From Deminuibacter sp966424055 (lineage in GTDB: Bacteria > Bacteroidota > Bacteroidia > Chitinophagales > Chitinophagaceae), in NCBI GenBank assembly GCA_966424055.1, contig CBJLMB010000001.1, positions 186,001 through 250,000 of the forward strand: 64,000 nucleotides of DNA. The letters are read 5' to 3'. Every line of letters starts with the position of its first letter. Position 1 is the first letter of the stretch. Positions 25,084-33,846 of the stretch are shown here, piece by piece. Under the pieces are notes generated by a model. That model saw only the letters and a program-made list of their open reading frames with translations. It was not told the origin of the DNA and made no database searches. Position numbers and translations under genes: made by a program.

Positions 25084-26028
25084 ATGAATATATTATTTAC
25101 CGGGGGAAGCTCTTTTACCGGTTACTGGTTTATAAAAGAACTAGCAGATAAGGGGCATCATATCACCGCCATTTTTACACGGGCCACAACTGATGCATAT
25201 GATCCGCTCCGGCAAAAGCGGATCGCCGGGCTGCAGCCTTTTTGCCGCCAGGTTTTCAATACCCGTTTTGGCGATGACAGGTTTATCCAGCTATTGCGGG
25301 AAAATAAATACGACATGGTTTGTCATCATGCGGCTGAAGTGACGGATTATAAAAGCAAAGATTTTGATGTGCTGCACGCGATGCGTCAGAATACCTATAA
25401 CTGCCGCCAGGTATTTGCAATCATGCTGCAGCAAAACTGTTGCCGTTTACTACTGACCGGGTCAGTATTTGAAGGTATGGAAGGCGCAGGGTCCGACAAC
25501 CTTCCTCATTTCTCTGCCTATGGATTATCAAAATCCCTTACTGCCCAGTTGTTGCAGTATTATGCAACTGAGCTGGGTATTGCAACAGGCAAATTTGTAA
25601 TACCCAATCCATTCGGGCCGTATGAAGAAAAAAGGTTTATCTACTATCTCTTTTCGCATTGGGTTAAAAATGAAACACCGCAGGTGAATACCCCGTTGTA
25701 CATAAGAGACAATATCCATATCCGCCTGCTGGCAGGTTATTATGCCTATTACATCGATTTATTTGCTGCGGGCAATCATACGCCGGTGCATTTTGCACCA
25801 CAGGGATATATCGAAACACAGGAAGCTTTCAGCCTGCGTGTTGCCAGGGAAATGGCTGGCCGTATTAACAAGGAATGCGCGGTACAGTTTAAAAAACAAA
25901 CTGTATTTGAGGAGCCCCTGTTCAGGGTTAATACCGATTCGGTTCCATTTGTACGGGAACAGTTTAATGAAACCCGGGCATGGGATGAGCTTGCCGCATA
26001 TTACCTGGACTATTTTGCCCAGGGATAA
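25084..26028 (+). CDS. NAD(P)-dependent reductase/epimerase (SDR), end of CDP-sugar block
   Basis: An SDR of 314 residues. The N-terminal motif reads 'TGGSSFTGYWF' (GxxxFxG rather than GxxGxxG), which occurs in atypical SDRs, and 'SAYGLSKSL' supplies YxxxK near residue 146. 'VIPNPFGPYEEKRF' and 'YIRDNIHIRLLAGYYA' fit a nucleotide-sugar reductase or 4-epimerase. It is 25 bp after the RfbC-like gene and completes the block rfbF, SDR, rfbC-like, SDR. A reductase that finishes the CDP-deoxysugar would be the natural role. It faces the minus-strand GT2 at 26068. Confidence 0.78.
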   Translation: MNILFTGGSSFTGYWFIKELADKGHHITAIFTRATTDAYDPLRQKRIAGLQPFCRQVFNTRFGDDRFIQLLRENKYDMVCHHAAEVTDYKSKDFDVLHAMRQNTYNCRQVFAIMLQQNCCRLLLTGSVFEGMEGAGSDNLPHFSAYGLSKSLTAQLLQYYATELGIATGKFVIPNPFGPYEEKRFIYYLFSHWVKNETPQVNTPLYIRDNIHIRLLAGYYAYYIDLFAAGNHTPVHFAPQGYIETQEAFSLRVAREMAGRINKECAVQFKKQTVFEEPLFRVNTDSVPFVREQFNETRAWDELAAYYLDYFAQG

Positions 26029-26067
26029 AAAAGAAAAATACAAAAATATTCAAGGATGTTCCGGCTA

Positions 26068-27006
26068 TTAAATACCCGGATCGAACCGGTATTGAGATGT
26101 CATTTTGCCCTTTATACCATCACGGATGGCCTTTAATGTTGCTTTTAATTTAACAAAACGCCTTCTTAGCAGGAAATAAACAAGCACTCCTGAATAATAA
26201 AAGAAACAGCTTAAAAAAACAGAGGGCCATTGTAACGGACCTGTATATTTTTTCAGCAGCCATATCCTGTTTCGCAGATTTACATAATACACAATGGGAT
26301 TAACATACCCTTCTTTCCCTTTTTTCTTTGATTTATAAGCGGCCCCCGCGATATGATAAATGACACTGTCAGGAATATACATCAGTTTATGCCCTTCATT
26401 TTTTATCCTGAAAGTAAAATCAACATCTTCATAATACATAAACAGGCATTCATCCAGTAACCCTATTTTACGGATGATCTCATTCCTGGTTAATAAGGCA
26501 CATCCTGTAATCCAGTCCACTTCTTTGAGCGTATTGCTTGTAGGGGTAGATCTTTTTTTATGTCCTTCCGAAACAGTAACGCCTGTCCATTTATTGAAAT
26601 AAGAACCGGCATTCCACAACAGCGACCTGTCATGGTTATAATAGATCCTGGGCTGAACAGCACCGGTTTCAGGGTGCTCATCCAGGTAGCGTACCAGTAT
26701 TTCGAGAAAATCAGGTGTTACAATCGTGTCGTTATTCAATAACAGGCTGTACTGGTAAGGCCGGTTGAGTGAATAATTCAGGGCCAGGTTATTGCTCCCG
26801 GTAAAACCAACATTGTCTATTATTTTCAGGTAAACAACATCAGGGAACATTGCCTGTAGCCGTTCTCCCGAATCATCGCTGGAGCCATTGTCAACAAGAA
26901 TAATATCATAGTCTTTATACGGCATCTCCTTTAACGACAGTATACAATCGTAGGTACAGTCGAAACTATTCCAGTTTATCAATATTACAGCTACTTTCTT
27001 GTTCAT
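26068..27006 (-). CDS. Glycosyltransferase family 2
   Basis: A GT-A enzyme of 312 residues from the ATG at 27006, which begins just before 'VAVILINWNSFDCT'; an ATG at 27045 would overlap the upstream gene. Visible marks are 'DIILVDNGSSDDSG' (donor base binding), 'NNDTIVTPDFLE' for the DxD-like region and 'FMYYEDVDFTFRIKNEGHKLMY', which is the ED motif of rhamnosyl-type GT2 enzymes. Hydrophobic and basic residues near 255-285 suggest a membrane-attached C-terminus. The pattern is close to WbbL-like rhamnosyltransferases, but the specificity is not assigned. Confidence 0.88.
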   Translation of the reverse strand: MNKKVAVILINWNSFDCTYDCILSLKEMPYKDYDIILVDNGSSDDSGERLQAMFPDVVYLKIIDNVGFTGSNNLALNYSLNRPYQYSLLLNNDTIVTPDFLEILVRYLDEHPETGAVQPRIYYNHDRSLLWNAGSYFNKWTGVTVSEGHKKRSTPTSNTLKEVDWITGCALLTRNEIIRKIGLLDECLFMYYEDVDFTFRIKNEGHKLMYIPDSVIYHIAGAAYKSKKKGKEGYVNPIVYYVNLRNRIWLLKKYTGPLQWPSVFLSCFFYYSGVLVYFLLRRRFVKLKATLKAIRDGIKGKMTSQYRFDPGI

Positions 27007-27026
27007 GAAAAATGGTTGAAAAGACC

Positions 27027-27941
27027 TTAAAATCGTTTTATCCATTGATTTTTAAAGCTGCGCTCAAAGAAAAGCTTTTTTTTCAGGTGACTGCTGTTTT
27101 TAAGCCGGAGGAATTGCTGCATCAGTTTTTTTTGCTCCTGCGACAGTTGCTGGTGATACATTTTCAGGAATAGATCAACCAGAACAAGCTGGTCTTCCAG
27201 GTATTCGCTTTTTGAAAAAAGATGCTTAATATGCCCGAATATCCGCTGCGATCTGTTCTTACGCCTGAACCCTGCAAATGTAACATTGGTAGAATGTTTC
27301 CTGTACCAGATGTAAGACGTGGGCAGAGAAGCAGCTTTCCCAAAACTAAAACCGATCAATCCTATCCATGTATCGTGATTGAAGGCCGGGCTTACAGGTA
27401 TAAAAGGAAGATAGGAACGCATAGGTACATTTATCATCACAGTACACCCCAGTACAAAATTACCGAAGAGCAGGGTTTTGAGGTTGTGCCTGTATTTATC
27501 ATGACCCAGCTCATTTCTGAATGATGGATTTAGTACTGCATCTTCCTGGTCAATCACAATCAGGTCAGAATAGATGAATGCCGGAGATTCACCATCATCT
27601 ATTTCGGTTAATGCTTTAACTGATTGTTCCAGTTTCTCAGGTAGCCATATATCATCCTGGTCAGAAAAAGCAATATAATGCGAAGGATCGCACAGGGATA
27701 CGGCTTTTTTAAAATTATTCACCACACCCAGCCGGCTTGCATTAATATGATATTGGATAATGGAGTATCGCTGCTGGTATTTCTGTAAAATAGCAACTGT
27801 CCCGTCTGTGGATCGATCATCGCATATAATGATCGCTGCAGCTGGCCGTGTTTGGGTAAGAATAGAATTCAACTGCTTCTCCAGGAACTTCTCCCCGTTA
27901 AATGTGGCCATCACTACAGAAACAGGTGTAAATGCATTCAT
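27027..27941 (-). CDS. Glycosyltransferase family 2
   Basis: A GT-A enzyme of 304 residues: 'VSVVMATFNGEKFLEKQLNSIL' at the N-terminus, 'IICDDRSTDGTV' and 'YIAFSDQDDIWLPEKLE', the latter holding the DxD-like metal motif. This 'SDQDDIW' form is typical of rhamnosyltransferase-like GT2 proteins (RgpB/WbbL relatives). The C-terminal third is basic and helical. It is 15 bp downstream of the flippase gene and 20 bp upstream of the next GT2 gene, so the three form one minus-strand transcript with the lipoprotein gene at 29448. Confidence 0.9.
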   Translation of the reverse strand: MNAFTPVSVVMATFNGEKFLEKQLNSILTQTRPAAAIIICDDRSTDGTVAILQKYQQRYSIIQYHINASRLGVVNNFKKAVSLCDPSHYIAFSDQDDIWLPEKLEQSVKALTEIDDGESPAFIYSDLIVIDQEDAVLNPSFRNELGHDKYRHNLKTLLFGNFVLGCTVMINVPMRSYLPFIPVSPAFNHDTWIGLIGFSFGKAASLPTSYIWYRKHSTNVTFAGFRRKNRSQRIFGHIKHLFSKSEYLEDQLVLVDLFLKMYHQQLSQEQKKLMQQFLRLKNSSHLKKKLFFERSFKNQWIKRF

Positions 27942-27956
27942 TTGCCGGTTCTTTTT

Positions 27957-29405
27957 TTATTCAACGGACGATTTTTTCCCGGAAATCTTTGCATAAAGAA
28001 ATTCCCGTATGTCAAAAATAAACTGGTTTTTAAAAATGAACCATTGGGCTGCAACATAAGCTATTGCGCAGGATGGAACAGCCAGCACCAAAACTAGGGT
28101 CATACCGGGAAAAAACTTCCGGATAAGCAGAACGATCGGGATAAAGATGCTCACACACACCATGGCTTTCCATAAAAGATGCCATTGGTAACGGAAAGCA
28201 TAGTGCTTCTTCACAAAACGGATATAAAACAGGGTTACTGCAAGTTCAGTACACATATTGGCTATTGCGGCACCTGTTTCGCTGAAGGGCGGAACCAGTA
28301 AAAAATTTAGTACCAGCCCAATAACAACTCCGCCGATTACTGATAAGAACATCTCTTTGTTTTTACCTCCGGGTACCAGTATCAGAAAAGCAAAAAAATG
28401 CCCCAGCCCAATCAACAACGGTAACAGGGAGAGTATCTGCATGCTTACTGTTGCCGGAACAAATTTGCTGCCTGAGAATACAACCAGGAATTCAGGCGCC
28501 AGCAGGGCAAGACCAGCCCCGATGGGAACAGAAAAAAAGCTGATAAACTGGAAGGCCCTGTTTAACAGCCGGGCGGTTTCTTCTTCATTGTTCGATGCCA
28601 GGCTCCGTGCTATCTGGGGTATCAGTACCACACCCATAGAGGTAACTACCGGCAGGGTTATTTTGGTGAGCTTTACTGCGGCAGTATATAACCCGACCGC
28701 TTTTTCCGATGACAGAAAACCCAGTAATACAGTATCCAAAACCGTATAAATGCTGCCGGCAATAGTGGTACTGAAAATATAAAACAAAGGCTGCAGGTGT
28801 CTTTTAAGTCCTAAGCCAGAGAGCCTAAAGCCAAACCTGCCTGTGGCTATTAAAAAGCTGATGATATTGTTACCCAGGATGGAGAATAGGGTAATGAACA
28901 AATAGTTTTTATAATCATCAGCAGTTTTCACCAGTAAGTACAGCATCAGCAACGATACCGCCTTAATTGAAATAGACCGTAAAGCGATCGCTTTGAACTC
29001 TTCTATCCCCGAATAAAACCAATCCGTATAAGTGAAAGCCAGTAGAATAAGCAGGGTAGCATAAGTATATAAGGCCCTGTCTGCATGAAAATAGGGAAAT
29101 ATGAACAGCAACGCGATGTAAATTGCCGAAAGAAGTACGCTGGTGATAATGAAAATGAGTGAAAGCTCTGAAAAAATAGTCGTTAAGCTTGCTTTATGAT
29201 CCCTGCATTTGGCCGTTTCTTTTACCCCGTAAATCGGGATGCCGAGTGCTGCAATTAAAGCAAAATACTGGGCAAAAGAGCTGATAAACTGAACCTTACC
29301 TATACCAACAGGCCCCAGCAGGTGAGAGGCGTAGGGAAAACTTAATATTGGAAACAGGATATTAACCAGCGAAAGGGATAAATTATATAAATAATTTTTA
29401 GTCAT
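27957..29405 (-). CDS. Wzx-type oligosaccharide flippase
   Basis: Moves the undecaprenyl-linked repeat unit across the cytoplasmic membrane. The 482-residue protein (ATG at 29405; one at 29423 adds six residues) has about 12-14 transmembrane segments and the MATE/polysaccharide-synthase pattern: 'YASHLLGPVGIGKVQF' in the first loop, 'TDWFYSGIEEFKAIA' near residue 130 and 'TVLLGFLSSEKAVGLYTAAVKL' in pieces near 220. The 'DWFYSGIEEFK' element is common in the RfbX/Wzx group. With the SLBB protein, Wzz and Wzy candidate it defines a Wzx/Wzy-dependent pathway. Confidence 0.92.
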   Translation of the reverse strand: MTKNYLYNLSLSLVNILFPILSFPYASHLLGPVGIGKVQFISSFAQYFALIAALGIPIYGVKETAKCRDHKASLTTIFSELSLIFIITSVLLSAIYIALLFIFPYFHADRALYTYATLLILLAFTYTDWFYSGIEEFKAIALRSISIKAVSLLMLYLLVKTADDYKNYLFITLFSILGNNIISFLIATGRFGFRLSGLGLKRHLQPLFYIFSTTIAGSIYTVLDTVLLGFLSSEKAVGLYTAAVKLTKITLPVVTSMGVVLIPQIARSLASNNEEETARLLNRAFQFISFFSVPIGAGLALLAPEFLVVFSGSKFVPATVSMQILSLLPLLIGLGHFFAFLILVPGGKNKEMFLSVIGGVVIGLVLNFLLVPPFSETGAAIANMCTELAVTLFYIRFVKKHYAFRYQWHLLWKAMVCVSIFIPIVLLIRKFFPGMTLVLVLAVPSCAIAYVAAQWFIFKNQFIFDIREFLYAKISGKKSSVE

Positions 29406-29447
29406 AGAAAACTGCACTGGCAAAACAGGCAGGCTATTGTTGGATGG

Positions 29448-30122
29448 TTAATTCTGCAGGGTAGTAATTTTCAGGTTATCAATAGACCAGCTTTTCAAAC
29501 AGATCTCATTAAAGGGTTGTAACGCATCACCCAGCTGCAGCTTCAGTGCGCCGCCAGAATGCGGGATGAACTGCACGATGGAATAGCGGGTAGTACCATT
29601 TACTTTTTCTTTAAGGCTGCACACTCCTTGCAGCAAAGTATCTGCTGCATCTCCCCTTGGCGGACTGGAAACGGTTGTGGGGGAACCGTAAAAGCCGGGA
29701 TAAGACTGGCGGCGGCCGGGCATATTAGAAAAAGTAGTTGTCAGCACCTGGTTACCATCAACCAGCATCGTCCATATATCGGGCTTTCCATTGGCACTTG
29801 TGGTATCCCCTTCCCACTGATCGTGGGTATATAAATCGAATTCTATCTTTATATAATCATGCGATGGTAAAGATGGGAGGTTCAATACAACTGAATTGTT
29901 ATTGAAGCGTCCCAGCACATTTGAACCATTAAAGAAAAATATGCGCTCGCTGCCATTGACTATTCCGTTGATATTGTGTATCTCCAGGCCGCTCAGGTCT
30001 TTACTGTTGAAATTATTATCGTAAACAGTATGTTTCTTTGTCAGCTTACAGGCATTTTGTGTAAAGCAGAGGATAGAAAGTACGATGGCTGGCAATAATT
30101 TATATAAACTTTGTCGGGTCAT
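29448..30122 (-). CDS. Hypothetical secreted lipoprotein of the capsule locus
   Basis: I do not recognise a specific family. The 224-residue protein has an N-terminal signal (Arg-Gln, Lys, then a hydrophobic core) ending at 'CFTQNACKL', where Cys25 could be lipidated, although the lipobox is weak. The mature part is strand-rich, with few charges and several Asn/Ser/Gly turns. 'IKIEFDLYTHDQWEGDT' and 'WTMLVDGNQVLTTTFSN' recall concanavalin-like or cohesin-like jelly rolls that bind carbohydrate. It is the first gene of the minus-strand block with Wzx and two GT2 genes. A surface role in holding the polymer is possible. Confidence 0.6.
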   Translation of the reverse strand: MTRQSLYKLLPAIVLSILCFTQNACKLTKKHTVYDNNFNSKDLSGLEIHNINGIVNGSERIFFFNGSNVLGRFNNNSVVLNLPSLPSHDYIKIEFDLYTHDQWEGDTTSANGKPDIWTMLVDGNQVLTTTFSNMPGRRQSYPGFYGSPTTVSSPPRGDAADTLLQGVCSLKEKVNGTTRYSIVQFIPHSGGALKLQLGDALQPFNEICLKSWSIDNLKITTLQN

Positions 30123-30258
30123 ATTTTTAATGTGTAACCGCGAAAATAACTTAAATCTTTTCTCCCCTCATCATACAACAAAAAACTGATTTTATGGGAG
30201 GAGGTCGATGGCTGCATAAGCCCACGAACAATCCCCCTTTCCACTTTGTTTAATAAAC

Positions 30259-31137
30259 ATGAATGCGTTTACCATAAAGGACCTCGAGAATCTGTCCGGT
30301 ATTAAGGCCCACACCATTCGAATATGGGAACAACGCTATTCTTTCCTTAAACCCAGGCGTACAGATACCAATATACGCTACTACAATAGTGATGAACTGA
30401 AAATGATTCTCAATATCGCCCTTTTAAATAAATATGGGTATAAAATTTCCCATATCGATAAGATGGAGCCTGAGGAAATACGCGAAAAAGTTCTCTCCCT
30501 TTCCCAGATCCAGGCCCAGCAGGAAAGAATTATTAATGAATTAATACAGTGCATGATAGACCTCGACCTGGATAAATTTGAATCCATCCTGGATCATTAT
30601 ATCCTGGCCAGGGGCATCGAAAAAACCATTACCCACGTTATCTTTCCCTACCTGGAGCGCATTGGCATTCTCTGGCTCACCAGCCATATCAATCCGGCAC
30701 AAGAGCACCTGGTAACGAATATGATCCGTCAGAAACTGATTGTGGGTATTGAAAGCACCATCAGCCATGTGCAGGTGAATAAAACAGTATTGCTGTTTCT
30801 GCCCGAAGGCGAATATCATGAATTAGGAATTTTATTTATGTATTACCTGCTAAAAAGTAGAGGAATAAGAGTAATATATTTAGGAGCAGCTACACCACTG
30901 GCCGAAGTGAATTATGTGGTGAAACTGAAACGGCCCGACTTTGTTTATACCCATCTCACCTCTGTTGCCACCAGCTTTAATTTTGACAGGTTTCTGCACC
31001 AGGTCAGCTCCAAACTGGCAGAGATCCCTGTCATTATCTCCGGGCAGGTGGCCGCACATTACAAAAAAGCCGCACCCCCTCATGTACAGTTCAAAAGATC
31101 GCTTCCAGAGGTAATGGAATATGTTGCAACGATATAA
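30259..31137 (+). CDS. MerR-family regulator with cobalamin-binding domain (CarH/LitR-like)
   Basis: A 292-residue transcription factor. Residues 1-70 are a MerR-type winged helix ('FTIKDLENLSGIKAHTIRIWEQRY'-type region in pieces, with the 'RIWEQRY' recognition helix). Residues about 95-165 form the helical upper domain, and 175-290 a Rossmann-like B12-binding domain. The CarH signature W-x9-EH is intact (Trp139, Glu149, His150), and the B12 motif ExHxxG is intact (Glu185, His187, Gly190), with His187 the expected lower ligand. Known CarH proteins bind adenosylcobalamin, repress carotenoid genes in the dark and release DNA in light. Here the downstream genes encode an ECF sigma factor and IPP isomerase, which fits the LitR/LitS arrangement. 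Light sensing itself is inferred. Confidence 0.88.
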   Translation: MNAFTIKDLENLSGIKAHTIRIWEQRYSFLKPRRTDTNIRYYNSDELKMILNIALLNKYGYKISHIDKMEPEEIREKVLSLSQIQAQQERIINELIQCMIDLDLDKFESILDHYILARGIEKTITHVIFPYLERIGILWLTSHINPAQEHLVTNMIRQKLIVGIESTISHVQVNKTVLLFLPEGEYHELGILFMYYLLKSRGIRVIYLGAATPLAEVNYVVKLKRPDFVYTHLTSVATSFNFDRFLHQVSSKLAEIPVIISGQVAAHYKKAAPPHVQFKRSLPEVMEYVATI

Positions 31138-31460
31138 TAGCCAGCGCATTATATTAAAACGCCCTGCCTTATACCTTACCAAAAGCGCTGCGGCGTGAAA
31201 CATGATTTTTGTTTAACCTTTTCGCGTGTAAAGCAGCCATTTTTTTCGATCATTTTTTTCAAAAGCTGCTGGCTTTGCTTACTCATTATTTGGTTCGTGC
31301 CCTGCCAATTTTATATTGGGTCTGACTTTTGTAGGCTAAAAGAGGAAGAATGCCGGGGCCTTACTGTTTGATTTTGCCGGTGCAGATTTTAAACGGTCTA
31401 CTTGCTTTTGGCAAAAACTTTGTTTAACTTAGAAATGCACATTATTAAACATCTATTGCT

Positions 31461-31961
31461 ATGTCTACTCTTGAATTCAACCAGATGTTGATGAGCAATG
31501 CCGAGTTTTTAAAACCTTTTGCCATCACACTTACCAGAGATACGGAGTCGGCCAAAGATCTGTTCCAGGAAACCCTGTACAGGGCCCTGGCCAATAAAGA
31601 CAAATACAATGTAGGTACCAATATCAAGGCATGGCTGTATACGATTATGCGGAATATATTTATCAATAACTATCGCCGCAAAGCCAAGCAGAATGTGATC
31701 TTTGACAATTCGCCCAATGATTTTCTGCTCAATTACAGGCAGCCCGTTACCGCCAATGCCGCTGTGAGCAACCTGAACATGAAAGAGATCCAGCAGGCTA
31801 TTTTTCATTTGCCTGAAATTTTCAAAAACCCTTTCCTGCTATATTTTGATGGATATAAATACCATGAGATTGCAGATATGCTGCAAGAACCACTGGGCAC
31901 TATTAAAAGCCGCATCCATTTTGCCCGTAAGCTGTTGAAAAGTTATATACAGCGTTTTTAA
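31461..31961 (+). CDS. ECF-type RNA polymerase sigma factor
   Basis: A 166-residue sigma-70 family protein with only regions 2 and 4. Region 2 spans about residues 10-75, with 'ESAKDLFQETLYRAL' and 'NIKAWLYTIMRNIFINNYRR' as conserved helices; region 4 spans about 107-160 with 'HEIADMLQEPLGTIKSRIHFARKLL'. No anti-sigma gene is adjacent. It lies 323 bp after the MerR/B12 regulator, which suggests control by it, as in light-induced LitR-LitS pairs of other phyla. The upstream gap shows no gene; a stretch before the start holds 'TTTGTTTAACTTAG' but no clear consensus promoter. Confidence 0.92.
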   Translation: MSTLEFNQMLMSNAEFLKPFAITLTRDTESAKDLFQETLYRALANKDKYNVGTNIKAWLYTIMRNIFINNYRRKAKQNVIFDNSPNDFLLNYRQPVTANAAVSNLNMKEIQQAIFHLPEIFKNPFLLYFDGYKYHEIADMLQEPLGTIKSRIHFARKLLKSYIQRF

Positions 31962-31990
31962 ATCCAAGTTTAAAGCGCTGTGGCTATAAA

Positions 31991-32100
31991 AATTTCATCT
32001 CGCGGAATACGCGAAAAACGCAGAAACAGGAAGCTTGGAAGAACCATCTTTTTACGCTCCATTTCCGTCTCGCAGCTGGAAGCACATGGCTTACAGCTAT
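31991..32100 (-). repeat. Dispersed intergenic repeat, inverted third copy
   Basis: Read on the minus strand, this stretch matches both ends of the tandem repeats at 52390-52537 and 52550-52697: a start like 'AGCTGTAAGCCATG.GCTTCCAGCT' in pieces, and an end like 'TTTCTGCG' ... 'CGCG' ... 'CCGCGAGATG'. The middle is shorter and diverged. It fills most of the 371-bp gap between the sigma factor and idi, which otherwise shows no gene. Confidence 0.6.
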
Positions 32101-32332
32101 AAAAAAATTACTGAATAACCAGCAAATTGGGTTAATTGTCAATTGGTGAATGGCTGATTAAGCTGTTCTTGTTTTAAGTTGTGTACCATCACTGTTCCGC
32201 ATTGCTTGTAACTTTTTTTACCGGTAGCAGGAAACCTATTTCCTGTATAACCGGCTCCTTATCCTTAGGTCTCCTGGGCAATAAAATGGTAAACGGCGGT
32301 TTCAAATGAAGCCGGTATCTTATATTTAAGCT

Positions 32333-32869
32333 ATGGAACAGGTTATACTCGTTAATGAAAAAGATGAGCAGACAGGCGTGATGGAGAAAATGGAAGCACA
32401 CCGGCAAGCCCTGTTGCACAGGGCCTTCAGCGTATTTGTTTTTAATAGTAAGGGCGAAATGCTGCTGCAGCAACGTGCAGCAGGTAAATACCATAGCCCA
32501 GGCTTGTGGACCAATGCCTGCTGCAGTCATCCCCGCCCCGGCGAAAATACCCTGGCAGGCGCCGAACGCAGGCTGCAGGAGGAGCTGGGGTTCCATATCG
32601 CATTACATAAAATAGTTGATTTTATCTACAAAGCAGGTTTCGACAACGGGCTAACCGAACATGAATTTGACCATGTTTTTGTAGGCGAATACAATGGTAT
32701 CATCACTCCCGACCAGAAAGAAGTGAGCGATTATTGCTTCAAATCCATGCAGGAGATCAGTGCATCCCTGCAAAGTCATCCGCAAAAATATACGGCCTGG
32801 TTTCATATCGCTTTTCCCAAAGTGCAGGAATGGTTAAATACACAGCGTGTTGCTGCCGCAAGTGCATAA
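32333..32869 (+). CDS. idi: Isopentenyl-diphosphate delta-isomerase (type I)
   Basis: Interconverts isopentenyl and dimethylallyl diphosphate, the branch point for carotenoids, quinones and undecaprenyl phosphate. The 178-residue Nudix-fold protein has the type I marks: 'HRAFSVFVFNSKGE' near 29-42, 'LLQQRAAGKYHSPGLWTNACCSHP' in pieces with the catalytic Cys at 64, the Nudix-like 'GAERRLQEELGF', and 'HEFDHVFVGE' with the catalytic Glu. Its neighbours, a CarH-like regulator and an ECF sigma factor, suggest that isoprenoid supply is regulated with them, as in carotenoid clusters, although crtB/crtI are not in the window. Confidence 0.97.
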   Translation: MEQVILVNEKDEQTGVMEKMEAHRQALLHRAFSVFVFNSKGEMLLQQRAAGKYHSPGLWTNACCSHPRPGENTLAGAERRLQEELGFHIALHKIVDFIYKAGFDNGLTEHEFDHVFVGEYNGIITPDQKEVSDYCFKSMQEISASLQSHPQKYTAWFHIAFPKVQEWLNTQRVAAASA

Positions 32870-32882
32870 AACCCTATCTTTA
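32853..32882 (+). promoter_or_regulatory. Weak candidate promoter of the YceI gene
   Basis: TATCTTTA at 32875-32882 is one base off the Bacteroidota TAnnTTTG -7 box and has a GTTG-type -33 element about 22 bp upstream, inside the end of idi. It stands 20 bp before the YceI start. The spacing is a little long, so support is modest. Confidence 0.3.
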
Positions 32883-32902
32883 GCACATTATACCTGTATT
32901 GT

Positions 32903-33436
32903 ATGAAACGAATGATTGGCCTGGTGCTGTTTATGGCCATAAACTGTATAGTGCATGCTCAAACCCTGAAACCGTTGAATGAGAAAGACGCAGTCGGGTT
33001 TGTGATCAAGAATTTTGGTATAAATACCAAAGGGTATCTTGATGGCATCAAAGGCGAAATTCACTGGAATAAAACAACACCGGCTTCTTCTTCATTTTCG
33101 GTAGCGGTAGATGCCAATACAATCAATACCGGTGTGGAGGCCAGGGATAAGCACCTGCGTAAGGAAGAATACTTCAATGTTGAAAAATACCCGGAGATCA
33201 GTTTCACCAGCACTTCGGTTTCCGGTACAGCGCCCAACCTGACGATAACCGGTAACCTCACCATGAAAGGCGTTACCAAAGCAGTAAGTTTTCCTTTTAC
33301 AGTAAAAGAAGATGGGGAAGGGTTTCTTTTTGAAGGAAGCTTTACCATCAACCGCCGTGACTATGGGGTAGGCGGAAACAGCCTGGTAATGAGTGATGAT
33401 GTCAAGGTGACACTGAAAGTACATGCACGCCCCTGA
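32903..33436 (+). CDS. YceI family periplasmic polyisoprenoid-binding protein
   Basis: A secreted lipocalin-like protein of 177 residues with a signal peptide ('KRMIGLVLFMAI...VHAQ', cleavage near residue 20). The YceI pattern is clear: 'VGFVIKNFGINTKGYLDGIKGEIHW' in pieces, 'NTGVEARDKHLRKEEYFNVEKYPEISFTS' in pieces, 'GNLTMKGVTKAVSFPF' and 'INRRDYGVGG'. YceI proteins bind long isoprenoid chains in a hydrophobic tunnel. Its position 33 bp behind idi fits an isoprenoid-related role; the exact ligand is not known. Confidence 0.92.
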   Translation: MKRMIGLVLFMAINCIVHAQTLKPLNEKDAVGFVIKNFGINTKGYLDGIKGEIHWNKTTPASSSFSVAVDANTINTGVEARDKHLRKEEYFNVEKYPEISFTSTSVSGTAPNLTITGNLTMKGVTKAVSFPFTVKEDGEGFLFEGSFTINRRDYGVGGNSLVMSDDVKVTLKVHARP

Positions 33437-33481
33437 TGACTGTTCTCACGCTGATCTGGAATAAACTTTAATACAGATAGT

Positions 33482-33512
33482 TTTGCAAATGAGGTTGAAA
33501 CCGTTACTTTTG
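33482..33512 (+). promoter_or_regulatory. Bacteroidota-type promoter of tRNA-Arg
   Basis: TTTG at 33482-33485 and TACTTTTG at 33505-33512 match the -33 (TTTG) and -7 (TAnnTTTG) consensus of the Bacteroidota primary sigma factor, with a 19-bp spacer. Transcription would begin at about 33518-33520, immediately before the tRNA. Confidence 0.8.
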
Positions 33513-33520
33513 CGCCCATT

Positions 33521-33591
33521 GGTCTCGTAGTACAATGGATAGTATAAGGGTCTCCGAAGCCCTGGATTCAGGTTCGATTCCTGACGAGACC
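33521..33591 (+). tRNA. tRNA-Arg (anticodon CCG)
   Basis: A full cloverleaf can be drawn: acceptor stem GGTCTCG/CGAGACC, a D arm around GTAC...GTAT, anticodon stem AGGGT/GCCCT with loop CTCCGAA (anticodon CCG at 33553-33555), and T arm CAGG-TTCGATT-CCTG. The discriminator base is A at 33592; CCA is only partly matched in the genome (ACA follows). It reads Arg codon CGG. An AT-rich gene pair lies directly downstream. Confidence 0.96.
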
Positions 33592-33846
33592 ACAAGTTTT
33601 TTCTTATTAATATATCTGAATAAGATTTAATAACCCGGATGCATTACAGGCCTCAAGTGAATTACAGTGCTTAAATAAGGGGGCTTTTTTTTCTTAAATT
33701 AAACCTTTCTCTAAACCCGTGGTCAGAGTTGCCAACTGAAGATTTTTAGTATCTGCAAACGGGTATCCCTTTTGTACTTTCTTTAAGCGTCAATGTATGC
33801 AAACCCTGCTGTGTTCAGCCAATGAAGAACCCAAAACTGGAGCGTT

